This document shows, in pieces, positions 41,340-53,164 of a stretch of DNA of 64,000 bases. Position numbers and translations under genes: made by a program. Numbering within the stretch: the stretch's first letter is position 1; every line of letters starts with the position of its first letter. The notes below the pieces were generated by a model that made no database searches, was not told the DNA's origin, and worked only from the letters and a program-made list of their open reading frames with translations. The DNA is taken from the NCBI GenBank assembly GCA_944474755.1, contig OX104117.1:55870964-55934963 (forward strand), in the 5' to 3' direction. The DNA comes from Limnoperna fortunei (taxonomy: Eukaryota; Mollusca; Bivalvia; Mytilida; Modiolidae).

Positions 41340-41875
41340 CCTGAAGGAGAGTATTGATCTGAATGTGAGTCAACCATGATGAGTTACAAATCAAGTTTGG
41401 ATGTCGTTCAGGTCCAATGATTTTCGACGCAATTAGGGTCTTTTGACTTAGAAAATTTGTCAGTGTCCCGGGATAGCAGATATTAAGCTGACATTTAATA
41501 TGAATGTTATCATCATGAGCTACAGGTCAAGCTCGAATATCGTTCCAGTCTAATGATTTGTGACGAAGTTGTGGCCAATGGACTTATTTAAAATAACATT
41601 TTCCGGTCTTTTTTAGCTTATATCTGGTATGTGAGTCACCCATTATAAGTTACAGGAAAAGTTTGATCGACTTTCCAGTCTAATACTTTATTGACGAAAT
41701 TATACCCTTTGACATAAGAAAAATTCTTTTAAATATATATAATGGACTTTTTTCTAAACTCTTACAGGTATTGAGCTGATATTTTGTGAATCAATCATCA
41801 GGATTTACAGATAAAGTTTAAATGCTGTATCATAATTATGACCATTGGACAAATTTTATTTGCCTTTAGCACGGA
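41340..41875. repeat. Degenerate tandem repeat, four units of about 135-150 bp
   Basis: Each unit goes through (t/a)gagtcaaccatgatgagtt, acaggtcaagtttg, cgttccagtctaatgatt, gacgaaattatggcc and ttggacttagaaaa, with many substitutions. Starts are near 41349, 41480, 41618 and 41770. Confidence 0.65.
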
Positions 41876-41989
41876 AGGGAGGGGGAGGTTAACTAAGGAT
41901 ACTATTAGGTACAGGTCTGCGGACGGAGATTTGAAAACTCACCCTATTCATATTATTAAATTATTAAACTAATTCATATATTTTAATAC

Positions 41990-42268
41990 TGCACACCCCC
42001 ATTAACAAAATAGTCCATTCACTAACAAAATGATCAAGTGATGTTTATGGAACAGTTTGTTTGTAAAATAACTGTGGTTTACATAAGCTTAACATGATCA
42101 AGATGAGAATTGAGTCATGGATATATTTTGGATAATTTACAACTATACTCAATGATATATATTTTTTAATGAAAAAAGCTATATATTAAAGAGAGGTAAA
42201 AAAGTGACCCATTCGGGCCTCACAACCTTATAACCCTATATATACCAAGTTATCAACCCCCCCCCCCG
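41990..42268. repeat. Dispersed repeat B, copy 2 (inverted)
   Basis: Reverse complement of the repeat at 12662-12960: aaaatagtccattcac, ataactgtggtttacat, aaaaaagtgacccattcggg and a terminal C-run. Confidence 0.75.
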
Positions 42269-42269
42269 A

Positions 42270-44008
42270 CACTGATTATTGCCTGAGACATACTATCCAC
42301 ACCTGTTTTCTATTAAGATTGAAGTCATTTATAAATTATATGGAGTTGGGTTCAAATCACGACCCCAGTGTTGCTTAGCATGTAATTAATAAAAATCCGC
42401 TGATTTTAGCTGAAACTTAAATAGTTTAAAAATAAATGAGCGTAAATTGACAAAATTATTTGCTGATGACACTTAGTCGATATAATTTGTGAATATTTTT
42501 GTATTCGTCAATTCGTTAATTAAATTGGTACTTGGTTTGCAGGTTTGTATAGCTAAAAATTGCGTTTTCTGATAATAATACTGGCATAACTGAATAAAAA
42601 AAAATTATCTAGAAATGATGTTGTAAAAATATTCATAAAAATGTAATCTTGGAATAACTCTTTCATCTCATAAAACAGCATAAAGAAAGTTTTTGTTAAA
42701 ACCTATATTTGTATGTACACATCTTAAAATAAGTTTGAGAATCGGGTAGGTTTTTTTATAGCAATAGTAATTGCAAATGATAACTGGTGACAGTGATCGA
42801 ATACCACAAGATGTGCATGTCTGAAATTAAACATTTTAATGTAACAATTAATACCTTTTAAAATTGTTTTCTTATCAAAGAAGTTTCATAACTTTGAAAA
42901 CGACATTGGCCCGTGTGTTGGCAAAAAATTTAAACTATGATTGTTTTGTTCAGACTTTGCGAAAGGAATAAGTAGAAATGTCTTTCTAGTGTACTGTAGT
43001 CATTATAGGAATCTTTTTTCAATTAAAAACCAATTTAATGACGTCACATCAGGCTGAAAGCGTTAATTTGGCAGAAAGTTGTTTAAAATGAAGCGCTTTT
43101 TATAACTGAACTCCAGAAATAGACATCCTTATACTCTTAAACAAATATTTAACGCATATACTTTGTAACGATGAAAAAATATTGTTCAATTACGGTTTTG
43201 ATCCTAGTATGATTTATGTTAACATTAAAACGTTGTTGTCAAAACCCGATTTCAATCGAACTTTTACCCCATTGCTTGACGTCAATGTCTTTAATATGTA
43301 TTACTTAGCTAAATGGAAAAGGAAACTATATTCAGACATTTTTCTGTTTTACAGCAAAGTAAACTGATTATTTAAAAATTCAAATTTTCCAACTTGTGAC
43401 CTTTATAACCTCCTCCTTTGATCTATATATTCTTTAAATACAAAAATAAATATATATACAAACCACTTTTTCAGTGATTTTTACTAGCATTCACTTGTTT
43501 ATAACGAATAAGAAACCATACCTAATATGCAGAATTTATAGTACAACTTTAGTAGAAACAAAACTTTAATTTTAGTATAACGTTTTGTGTATGAATTAAA
43601 TACACATAAACGTTATTTTTTTTTGCAGACACGTTTGATAGCAATAAATCATTTTACGCAATGTCTAATTAAGGTCATAAAGCCATAAAACACACTCAAT
43701 AATTTCATAAATTACATTCTTCACGAATAGTCAATAACAGGGATTATTTTATTAAGCGCTTTAATCTGAACTAAAAACATTCTACAACTGTTAAAATGTT
43801 TCCTTGTTAAGATTTTTACCTTGGTTATTAAATCCCGACAACATCCTTTACCTTATTGTAAAAATAACGTTGTATCTATAAGGAAGATCACACTTCCGTG
43901 TATTTTTTAAAAAGGTATTGAGACGTAGAACATGTCGAAGAGAAATAAACACATATAAACTACGCGAGCAAAATAGTGTTTAATCTACAAAGGATAATTA
44001 TTAAAATC
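42270..44008. other. Upstream region of the second adaptor gene
   Basis: No core promoter element could be identified with confidence. An open frame at 43182-43367 has no ATG start, splice context or recognisable domain. Confidence 0.45.
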
Positions 44009-47000
44009 ATGACGTTTTGTGACATTGGAATATTTTACGTTTCATCGGATGGCAAAGACTGGGCAGGATTTTTGCAGCAAAAACTAGTTCAGATGGATGT
44101 TACTGCTGCTTTGTATGATCTGGAAGGACACTGTGCACGCATGTGTTCGGTAAATATAGTGCTAGCAACTCCAGATATTGTAGATTTACAAACCCTGGGT
44201 TTTATTAATGAATTGGACAAAAGTCAATCTTTAATGGTTCTTCTTGGTGTGGATGAAGGAGAACTCAAAGTGTCGTTTATCAAGCAAAGATACACTGATA
44301 TTTTCAACTGGAAAATTTTTGAGGCAAAGCAGACCAGTCATTCTGTTAGCAGCCTGATTGAATGCATTCTGTTGCTACTTGATAAAGTGAGACGTTCTTC
44401 GGTAAAGCATGTTTATGATTCCCTTCCTCCAAATCTAGAACCACGTAGAGCGCTGTCCACAAATACTATACCAAATCCAAAGCTTCATATTGCAACGTCC
44501 GAACAAAAACAGGTAATATTATTTATCGTCTGTACATAAAATCTTGTTATTTTTCCCTCTTGTTAGGACTGAAAATTAGTAGAATGTGTCTAGAAAATTA
44601 AATTAAACTTTCAATCCCTTAAGTGTGTTGATGTGCGCAATCCAATTAATATGAAGAGCTAATTTCGTATATCAACATAAACTGATTAGTGTGTTGTATA
44701 CATCACTTATATTATTTTCTGTTGTTTTCAATGGCTGCTAAAAGGCACTAATTTGTCTTCTTTGTTATTTAATACGTTATATTAGTTTGCAACCCACATA
44801 TTAAATACTACAAATTTTATGTGTGAGTATCCTCTAAACGTACTTACTGTGGACAAAGTTAAGCACACAAGAAGTAATGTTTATCTAACGCTATTCACCT
44901 CTTGTATTGTGTGTTTTTCTGCTCATTATTTATTTCACCTTAAGGGCAAATTACAAACTGTTTTTTTACTTTTGATTAACTTAATTTGTTTAAATTTATC
45001 AGTTCAAATGACCTTTCTCTTACAATCAAACACTACTATATATAAAATATAGCACTTTCCAAACCAGTAAAGTTAAATCTAAAAAACGTCCTTATTTATA
45101 GCACCTTTCTATGTTGTAATTTTAAACGATCGCATTTATCTCTAATTTTTAATATTAATGTAATATATTGGGCCCGTGTATTGTTAAACTGAATATTGTT
45201 TGGGCAATTATAACATCGTCGAGTTCAAACAGAAGTAAATTGTTGAAACCTTCGTAACTGTTTGCAAAACAATTCCAAGATTAAACCGCTATATAATATT
45301 ATATAATTTCAAATCAAAAGTGTTTTGTCAGAAAAGCGACCATAAAAGAACGGTCGTTAATCGTTTGTTCGCTCTTTCGAATATTATATACATGTATAAA
45401 TTAAACTGACGAACGATAATTTTTTAATTATATTACATTTTTTTGCAAATTTTTCTGCTTTTTAACAACATACTGATTTCTTCTTGTAAAGACAATTGAG
45501 GTGTTAATATTAACTACAAGAAAAGGTTCTGACGAGATTGATATCAGCTTTAGTAAACCAGATGGCCAGCCTAGCATTAAGGCAGGGATAGAAAACAAAG
45601 CATTGTATTGCCTACAATTACCAGGTTAGACTAATTTTATAATTATTATCAGACTTCATTCATTAGTCATTGACTATAGGATCGAGTTACGCTTACTATT
45701 GAAGTTATTGCTGACTTTTAATAAATAAATGCCTTTGTTCTCGTGTTGATGTGGTAGCAACTCTAGCTGGTTTGTTGTAACTTACCTTCTCTTAAAGTTT
45801 GTATGTATTACAGTACCTTGGTAGGTATTATGCTTAATTACGAGAGATTTTTCGCAAAATACCGCCTGTTGTTCGAGGATTTCAGAAACTAAAACAAGAC
45901 AAATTTTTACGCAAATCATCAATTTGTTGCAGAATTATTCTGCTTCTGCATGTGTGTGGCTGATGTTATATTAATATTATCACGAGACCATTTTAAAACA
46001 TGTGTATTTCTAGGCTTCTGGGGTTATTCTATGTTCTGTGCAGTTATATTATACTGTTAAAATGCGTCAAAGCTTTAGTCAATATTTTTAAGTTATACAT
46101 GTACAGCATATTATGCATGTCCCATTGGTTTAGACACCATTGTGTCAGTACCTGTGATTTTCGTGTGCGGCTTAAAGATTGTTTTAAAATAGAACATTGT
46201 GAACCTTGAATAAAGCTTTAACGTGTTTTTGTATACCATTTAAATAGGGATCATCTTAACAACATGTCAGCTATAAGAGAAGATAATCTAATATAGAAAA
46301 TTGTCTTTTTAATTTTCAATTTGCATAAAAAATTTACTTCTCCAAGAAATTCTACGTCATGCAATGTCAAATACTCGGTGTTTTACCCGCATGTAGTATT
46401 TCGTCATTTATTGGATCATGAAACTTAATTTACGTGGTTTAATTAAATTAATTATTGGCCATTATAAACATTTTATTTAGTGCATCTTAAAGAAGTCAGC
46501 ATAATACAGATTAGTATGCACAATATAGACTTTTTATTTTTATTTTCCATTTGGCACGAAAAGACATAGACGCGATAAAATTGGTCTCCCCTTTTTTATT
46601 AATTTCCCGTAAATAAATACCAAAACAAATTATTATTTAATGCATTGTTGTAACCCAATGTCATATTTGATCTTGATTTTCACTTATTAGGCATTGTTTT
46701 CGAAATTATGTTTATTAATTGGTAACGTTGTACACTAGAAAATGTTATTTCCTTTACCCATCTGCGTCAACAGAAATGAATACAATATAATGATATACTA
46801 ATATTCTGTTAATCATGCAACGATTCAAATAAAATTCATAATCACTTGGTAGGTCAATCAAGTAATTCAGTATTGTAATATTATAAGTATTAGTAAGAGT
46901 ATTATTTGCAGTTGTATTTATAGTGTTGTTTGTTGACATATGGTCAGTTTCATTTGAACATAGATTTAGTATTGTGTTTAACATATATTTAGTATTGTGT

Positions 47001-49179
47001 TCATCCGCACAACATGTTAATAAAAGTAGGCATACAAAATAAAATAGAAAAACTGCCAAACAGCTTTCTAATTGAAAAAATAACACATTGTTTCAGAAGG
47101 AACAAACACAGATAAAGAATGCAATTTGCTTGCCAAGGATGGGGCACTTTTCCTCGGAAGTGGAACGATTCCAAAAAGATCGATAATGTGTATGTCGGAG
47201 TCTGAATCGAAGAAACTTGCAGGAATAGATTTTATCAGCGGAATGTTTGATGATCCTGTATCGTTAATGTGTCAAATAATTGGTTTGTCTGGCGATGAAG
47301 AAACGGACACTTCTCTATTGGACAAACATTTAGCTGTCAAATGTCAAAAACTGAGTGACGATAAAACAAAAGATCCGCATAAAATTTTCTTTGTCCAAGG
47401 TAGGATACACACCTTTTTGTCCAAGTTATTTGTTATGGTTAATGGTACAGAAATGTTTTCCACAAAGTAAAACAAAATGTTGTTAGTATTTATATTTGTA
47501 ATATTTTTTCTGACTGAACATTCAGCATTTGTGTAAGTGTTAATTGCCATGGGTATTATTACTTTTGCGAATGCGAGTACATTGCATTGTATATATTTCG
47601 ACAAACATGTACAAAACCCAATACATCGAAGAGTAATGATTTTTGGCTCACTGCATATTATTTGTAATTTTTTTGTTTGGTTTATTTTTGAATGATGCAC
47701 GTTATATTTCTCAGGTTGCAAAAAAACCAAATGGCCAACACCTTTACATTTTGCCGCAGAGTACAACCTGATACGTTTTGCATCTGAACTGCTAAAATTG
47801 CCGTTTAGTATTGATGCTTGTTTAATGAAGAATTGTGCAAAGGAGACGCCGAAACAAATTTCAAACAGAAATGGATTTAGAGAATTCACAGGGATGATTT
47901 CAAATTTTATAAAACTGGAGAGTCTGAAAGGTATTAAGTTTTATTTTCTTTTATTTTCGAAATACAATTAATCTTTCATTTTGATTTTTTTGTTTTATAA
48001 ACACAGTTTTGTGTTGAAGTATTTATGTGAAGTCTGGTATATTTGTCCTTACGTTGTATTGTTTAATATAAACTAGCAAGGAGTTTGGAATAAAAAAATG
48101 AACTACATCTCGACATCGTTTTTTCGGGGGTGGTGGGGGTTGTAATGCATCAGTGTTTCTGTTGCTAATTACTGTAGTGCCTTCGAGAATTTTTTATTTT
48201 GCTTTTAAGGAAATATACCTGGTAATAAAGATAGTGGAATTTCTGATGAAAAAAGACTATCAACAATATCAGGTACGTCTATACGCTTTTTGTCTGTGGA
48301 ACAGCTTCAAGTAGATGTTCTATAAAGTCAAATCCCAACAAGAATGGTTTTATATTATGTTTGCAATATAGTCATATTTGAATATACTTCTCTTTTATTT
48401 ATAACGATATTACTTATACAATGTTGTTAAATATACATTTCGATCTAAACTATTCGAATTGTTGTTTGATATTTCAAAGACTATTTCTACAAAACATTTT
48501 GTTATTAGTAATCATGACACTGGCCATTTAAATAAGTCAACTAACATTTAACTTCAGAACATAATGCTCCATCAGAACTGAGTATCCTTCAACATGAAGA
48601 AGGTGAAGATGATGGGTTTTTTGACGCAGGAACAGGAAAGGTAGTTATATTTCGACATGAATTTTCTAAATATAATCGCTAAAATATCTTACAGTGCCGA
48701 CCACAAAACATAAATTTTGGCAACAATGTATTGCCAGTTTGATGTATAACTAAACTAATACAATATTCGACTCGCTGATGATCATTTTATAATGCAGCTA
48801 TATTTATCATGGTTGTCATTGTCTCGTCATCTTACATAGAAAACTTGTCATTTTTTAAACATCTTACGTAAATACACAGCATTTGTCGACTGAAACCGAT
48901 TGACACAATATTTTCAATATCAATTGAAAGTAATAGATATTGTTAAAATTTTAGTTAACTCTACATATAAATCTATTTAGAAGCATTCTCAGAGACAAGG
49001 AAATAAATTGTTTGGGAAGATGAAGATGAAAATGAAAAGCCGGAACAAGTCATCATCAGATTTTAGCGTAGTTGATATACTGAATAAGGTAAGCCGTTTA
49101 TTGTAATTCAAGTCAATAGTTCAGTGAAAAACATCGATAGGTAGTGTAAGACCGTCAAAAGTATCTACACATTTTATTT

Positions 49180-49220
<41 letters not shown>

Positions 49221-50806
49221 TTCTACAAATTAAGCCCAACACTGTTTGAATTAGATTTTTAACACTGTCAAATTTTTGTTTACCCTCAGCGGGATTCGAA
49301 CTCACACCGTTGTGACACTGTGGCACCAAATCGCCTGCACTATGTCCAGCGGTCTAGACCCCTCGGCCAAATCCGCTATATATAAATATAGCTTCATTAA
49401 CCGGGTGAATCGTAGACATAGACATAGTACATGTGTACTAGCGTGTGACGATGGAATTATCGTAACCAATACATATTAATTTGACAGTAATCTAATTCAG
49501 CATTTTTGTATATATTATATAGGATGACAAAGTTACTTGTCATTCAGTCACAGTAAGTAAATTATATACAAACGTTTAAGTATTGTGACAACCATATAAT
49601 ATATCTATCCAGCGGATTTCTGAAACATCAGAAATACAGGGTTAATATCAAATTTTTATATATACTTCTACAAATTAAGCCCAACACTGTTTGAATTAGA
49701 TTTTTAACACTGTCAAATTTTTGTTTACCCTCAGCGGGATTCGAACTCGCACCGTTGTGACACTGTGGCACCAAATCGCCTGCACTATGTCCAGCGGTCT
49801 AGACCCCTCGGTATATATATTGAGCAAAACCAAGTAACAGCACGGCACGTTTGCGGTTTGCAGATTGAGAAGCAACTATAAAAAGTTTTGGGTTCGGTCG
49901 AAATGAGAAAGTTTTAGATCAATATGTTATGATTGTTTACGTTATTTATTTATATTGACACTCAATGGCTAAGGCCGTTCGTTGGTCAGTTTGTGTCTAA
50001 ATTTTTGACAAGAAACACCGTCATTTGTATCGTTGCATAAACTTATAGACTTGTATATTATTATTTTTTATTTATGCTGTATCGTCATGTTTGTCGATCC
50101 GATACTTATATATATATATAAAACAAGATTTATAAAGGAAAATATGCATCTATGTGTTTTGTTACTGTTTTTAAGTCAAATTTCCAGCTTACAGAATACA
50201 GTTTACAAGCTTTTTAGCCAGTGTCGGCAGTTGTCACTTCTCAAATTATAACCTCAAAATACCTACACAGTTGTCAATATTTTGTCAGATTTAGATTTCT
50301 GTAACACATCTTAACAAAAACCAAGCATTAAAAACCCAGATTCACATTTGTTACATCCGCTAAATTATAACATTATCAACAAGTATTTAAGTAAGAAATG
50401 TAGAAGTAAAGTTTTTATTGTTTATGGATATATACAAGTACACTATTGATGACTATTTCGGGTTAACCTAAACATAACTTTGGATCCTGGTTGTTTTTCG
50501 GTAAATAGAGAAAAATTTCAGAAATTTACCGTTTTAACATTTATTTCATGCTAAAACACAAACTGAACTGGTAAAGAAAATTAAACCACATTTAAGTTGC
50601 ATAATAATATACAAAAAATTATTTTATCTGAATAATTTACTAATTTTTAAATTTAACAATTAGGTTATCATCCAGTATATTAATCAGAGTCATGTATATT
50701 GCAGAGTTCAACAGATGACGACGTCGGAAAGGAAAGTAGTGATAAAATGGCGAAACATAATTACAACAGCAAATCACTAACTTTGCCACATGTAGCTAAG
50801 TTTTAA
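44009..50806 (+). CDS. PIK3AP1-like: BCAP/BANK/Dof-family adaptor, copy 2 (short tail, no YxxM)
   Basis: Nine coding exons give 513 aa: 44009-44512, 45492-45624, 47097-47399, 47715-47930, 48210-48272, 48558-48640, 48981-49088, 49523-49552, 50705-50806. All introns are GT-AG and in phase. The start is the first ATG in the frame; it aligns with the start of copy 1 (shared W-x-x-FLQQKL and SLMVLLG). Domains: TIR-like about 3-128; DBB from about 169 to 312 with DDPVSLMCQIIGL; ankyrin-like about 318-382 (WPTPLHFAAEYNL). Intron positions and phases 1-4 equal those of copy 1, and both ankyrin exons end in a split Gly codon at residue 386. The tail keeps the GNKDSG element and a basic exon (KLFGKMKMKMK) but has no YxxM or YxN motif of the copy 1 tail. 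Y136DSLP is kept. Exon 8 is a 30-base microexon. It may be a PI3K-uncoupled or antagonistic scaffold (inference). Confidence 0.87.
49186..49219. repeat. Short (TA)n tract in intron 7
   Basis: An AT dinucleotide run immediately before copy 1 of SINE family E. Confidence 0.9.
49220..49365 (-). repeat. tRNA-derived SINE family E, copy 1 (intron 7)
   Basis: On the minus strand there is an A box (tggccgaggggtctagacc) and a near-perfect B box (gtgagttcgaatcccgctga), with spacing and extra arm like a type II tRNA, then gtaaacaaaaatttgacagt. On the other side the shared segment ends in a TA run. The 146 bp recur at 49665-49810 with one difference noticed. Confidence 0.8.
49665..49810 (-). repeat. 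tRNA-derived SINE family E, copy 2 (intron 8)
   Basis: Same 146 bp and same orientation as 49220-49365, one base different in the B-box region (cgcaccg for cacaccg on +). Together the two copies bracket the 30-base exon 8 of the second adaptor gene. Confidence 0.85.
49815..50120 (-). repeat. Diverged reverse copy of the hammerhead-associated repeat (intron 8)
   Basis: The reverse complement carries the landmarks of 5496-5827 in the same order: aagtatcggat-gacaaacat, atgacggtgtttcttgtcaa, tggccttagccattgagtgt, gttgcttctcaatctgc, cgtgccgtgctgttactt. It stops where the spacer leading to the hammerhead would begin, so no ribozyme is present. Confidence 0.8.
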
Positions 50807-51535
50807 TATATAATGGGGAATCAAGTTTTAAAATTAAGGCCGTATAATGGCAAATCAATTAATTCTATCAAATTTAAAGTTTTTGCACTAAATTTAGGTA
50901 ATCTTTTTTATATTTTCAAAGGCAGGCATACTTCGCCACTACAATGTTGTGTTATGCTATTTGTGAAATAGGTAAATGGATAAATAGAACAAAAATGTAT
51001 CTGTCTCTTGATGAGTCATTGTCTCGGTTAGTTTTAGTTTTGATGTAATATATCTCGTTTATCATTATCAATGCAAAATAATATTTCCTTGTTGATTTTG
51101 TGAAAACTGTATTTTTAAATAAAATATGAAATGCAAGGTATGCAGTGCTTGTCAACTTTAACTTGAACTGAAAAATACCATTTATTGTGAAATAACAATG
51201 ATTTGAAACTGTTTACTTTCACAAGTTGATTTTGTTTAAGCCTTTTTTAAAAAAAAGAATGAGGTATGCAGTAGTTTTCGAAAATCCTATATATGGTCCT
51301 TAGACTACCATATATGACACTTGTCGTAACCCATTAACGTCTGGTTAAATCTACTGGCTGTCATGAGCCTACTGTTACATGTGACCAAATTGATGTCAAG
51401 TTTTAGGTAGTTTTTTTTAAAACAAATATAAATTTGTGAACATAAGTTACCATTTGAATGTGTGTTTTTTTATCACACGTACACAACCTTTTTAATCACG
51501 CTCAAGTTCAAATTTAGGATAATTATCCTGAATTA
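50807..51535. other. 3' untranslated region of the second adaptor gene and downstream DNA
   Basis: AATAAA at 51118-51123 is a candidate polyadenylation signal, about 315 bases after the stop codon. A stretch before it (aatatttccttgttgatttt) resembles 54150-54175. Nothing else was recognised. Confidence 0.45.
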
Positions 51536-51540
51536 ATGTT

Positions 51541-51793
51541 GTTGAATATTGTTTAACGTCACTTTCAGCACTTTTGAGCTATATCATGGCGTCCAGTTTT
51601 TATTGGTGAAGGAAGCCGGAGTACCCGGAGAAAACACCCGACCTTCGGTAGCAAAACTGACAATCCTTGTCAAGATTGGAGTCGAGTACATGCACCCTGC
51701 TTGCAGAAAGGGATCAAACCCTCAATCTTAGTGTTCACAGACCATGTGATAAATAATAGACAAACTACCTTATTCAATCGCCCACCGAGGCCA
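51541..51793 (-). repeat. SINE family A, full-length copy
   Basis: Reversed tail (gtttaacgtcactttcagca), body (atggcgtccagtttttattg; gtacccggagaaaacacccg) and head with ccaccgaggcc at the end. Confidence 0.8.
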
Positions 51794-51799
51794 TTATGA

Positions 51800-52794
51800 A
51801 TTAATGAAGCATTTGGGCAAATGCAAGAAGCTTGTCAAGTAATGTTATGGTGCCAAGTATCTCGGTAGAAAACGATTCTACAATTATCTTAAGGGATAAT
51901 CCGAATCTCGAAATATCGACCGAAAACATTCAATATCTCGCATTAATATCGATTTAACTCTTTTAAATCGACGTAACATTTCAGTACTTAAGAAGGTACA
52001 GACAATCATGAACCATACTTATTGTCTATACGGAACATCCCATTACATCGTTTACTGTTAACTAGTTTTAAATATAATAAATGTTGAATTCTTTAGCAGC
52101 CCTTAATTTTTGAACTGTGTCTCATTCTACCCGTATTTAATTACATAGTGATGTATCGATGAAAGAACATGAACATAATAAATCAAGAAGGTAACTTATG
52201 AAATAGGTATCCTGTGTCATTGTATTATTCTATCAGTAAGAACCGTATTTATCTGAGATACGCATTCCTACCAACTGTGGTTTCTTGTCATATAAGTTTA
52301 GTATTACATCTATAATAAACATTCGAGTGTTCATCTGGTATAGATGTATTACACTGTAATGTACGATATACCTTCACAAGGAAAAATAATGTTGAATAAT
52401 GCGGTTGGATTTAGAAGAACAATTTAGATCACAATTTAAAACCGCATTTCTCGTATTTATGAAGTTCCCGTGGAAGTTTTGGTTAAAAATACAAACGCTA
52501 TAATATAAGGGAAAAAAATACTGAAAGTGGCGTAAAACACAAATATCAATTTTATATTGTCTGTGTTATCTATGAAAATGATAATAATGTATTTATTGGT
52601 CTTTTTAATCAAATAAGCAAACGGCTTTTCACGAAGAATGGGTATTACAGTTGTCTTTGCATAGGTACATATTATTAAGTAACAATCGTGAAAATGTACA
52701 CACACCTGTACCTTTAAACGTATGGTCGCCTTGTGCAATGCATATGTATGTATACTGCGTTCGTGCTCGTCTTGTTTCTTGGGGTTCACAGTAT
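51800..52794. other. Intergenic DNA, nothing recognised
   Basis: No repeat family or exon recognised. Confidence 0.45.
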
Positions 52795-52797
52795 TCG

Positions 52798-53160
52798 ACC
52801 TACAGAGCTGCCAAGCGTCGTGTCAGGGGTATCCTCTCGTTGGGAGGGGGTTGCCAGGTCATAATACGTAAAGCCTGACTGCGGACCATAGTGGGTAATA
52901 TGTTTGAAGAGTGCCACGCTCATTGCACGATAAAACCCCTTTTGAAAATGGCGACAAGAGTAAGCTCGTTGTAGCCGCAACTTAAGGCGAAATTTTCGTC
53001 CCTTACCCATACTCAATACTTTTCGTTGCATTAAAAATGTCTGTTCTTTTGTCCATCTTTCCCGCATTTATTTTTATTAACTTGTTCTCGTCCTGAATAT
53101 AGCTGAAATATTGCTAGGTTGACTTCAAACACACACCCATTCAATCATTAAATCAATCAA
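52798..53160 (+). repeat. SINE family C, full copy
   Basis: Order: gtatcctctcgttgggaggg, ttgccaggtcataatacgta, aagcctgactgcggacc, gggtaatatgtttgaagagt, gcacgataaaacccctttt, and the tail ctgaatatagctgaaatatt followed by gctaggttgac and a (TCAA)n terminus. No clear tRNA boxes were recognised. Confidence 0.75.
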
Positions 53161-53164
53161 TCAT

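Noticed and set aside
46754..47086. Minus-strand open frame with a hydrophobic start and many N-x-T sites
   Set aside because: It starts without an ATG, lies in intron 2, and its Asn-Thr repeats follow from a low-complexity TATTGTGTT stretch.
47344..47889. Minus-strand open frame of 181 codons
   Set aside because: It is antisense to exons 3 and 4 of the second adaptor gene and the intron between them; no domain, and the sense exons explain the sequence.
49290..49375. tRNA gene-like A and B boxes
   Set aside because: The segment is repeated at 49735 and continues into a SINE body; no complete acceptor stem was found, so it is a SINE head rather than a tRNA gene.
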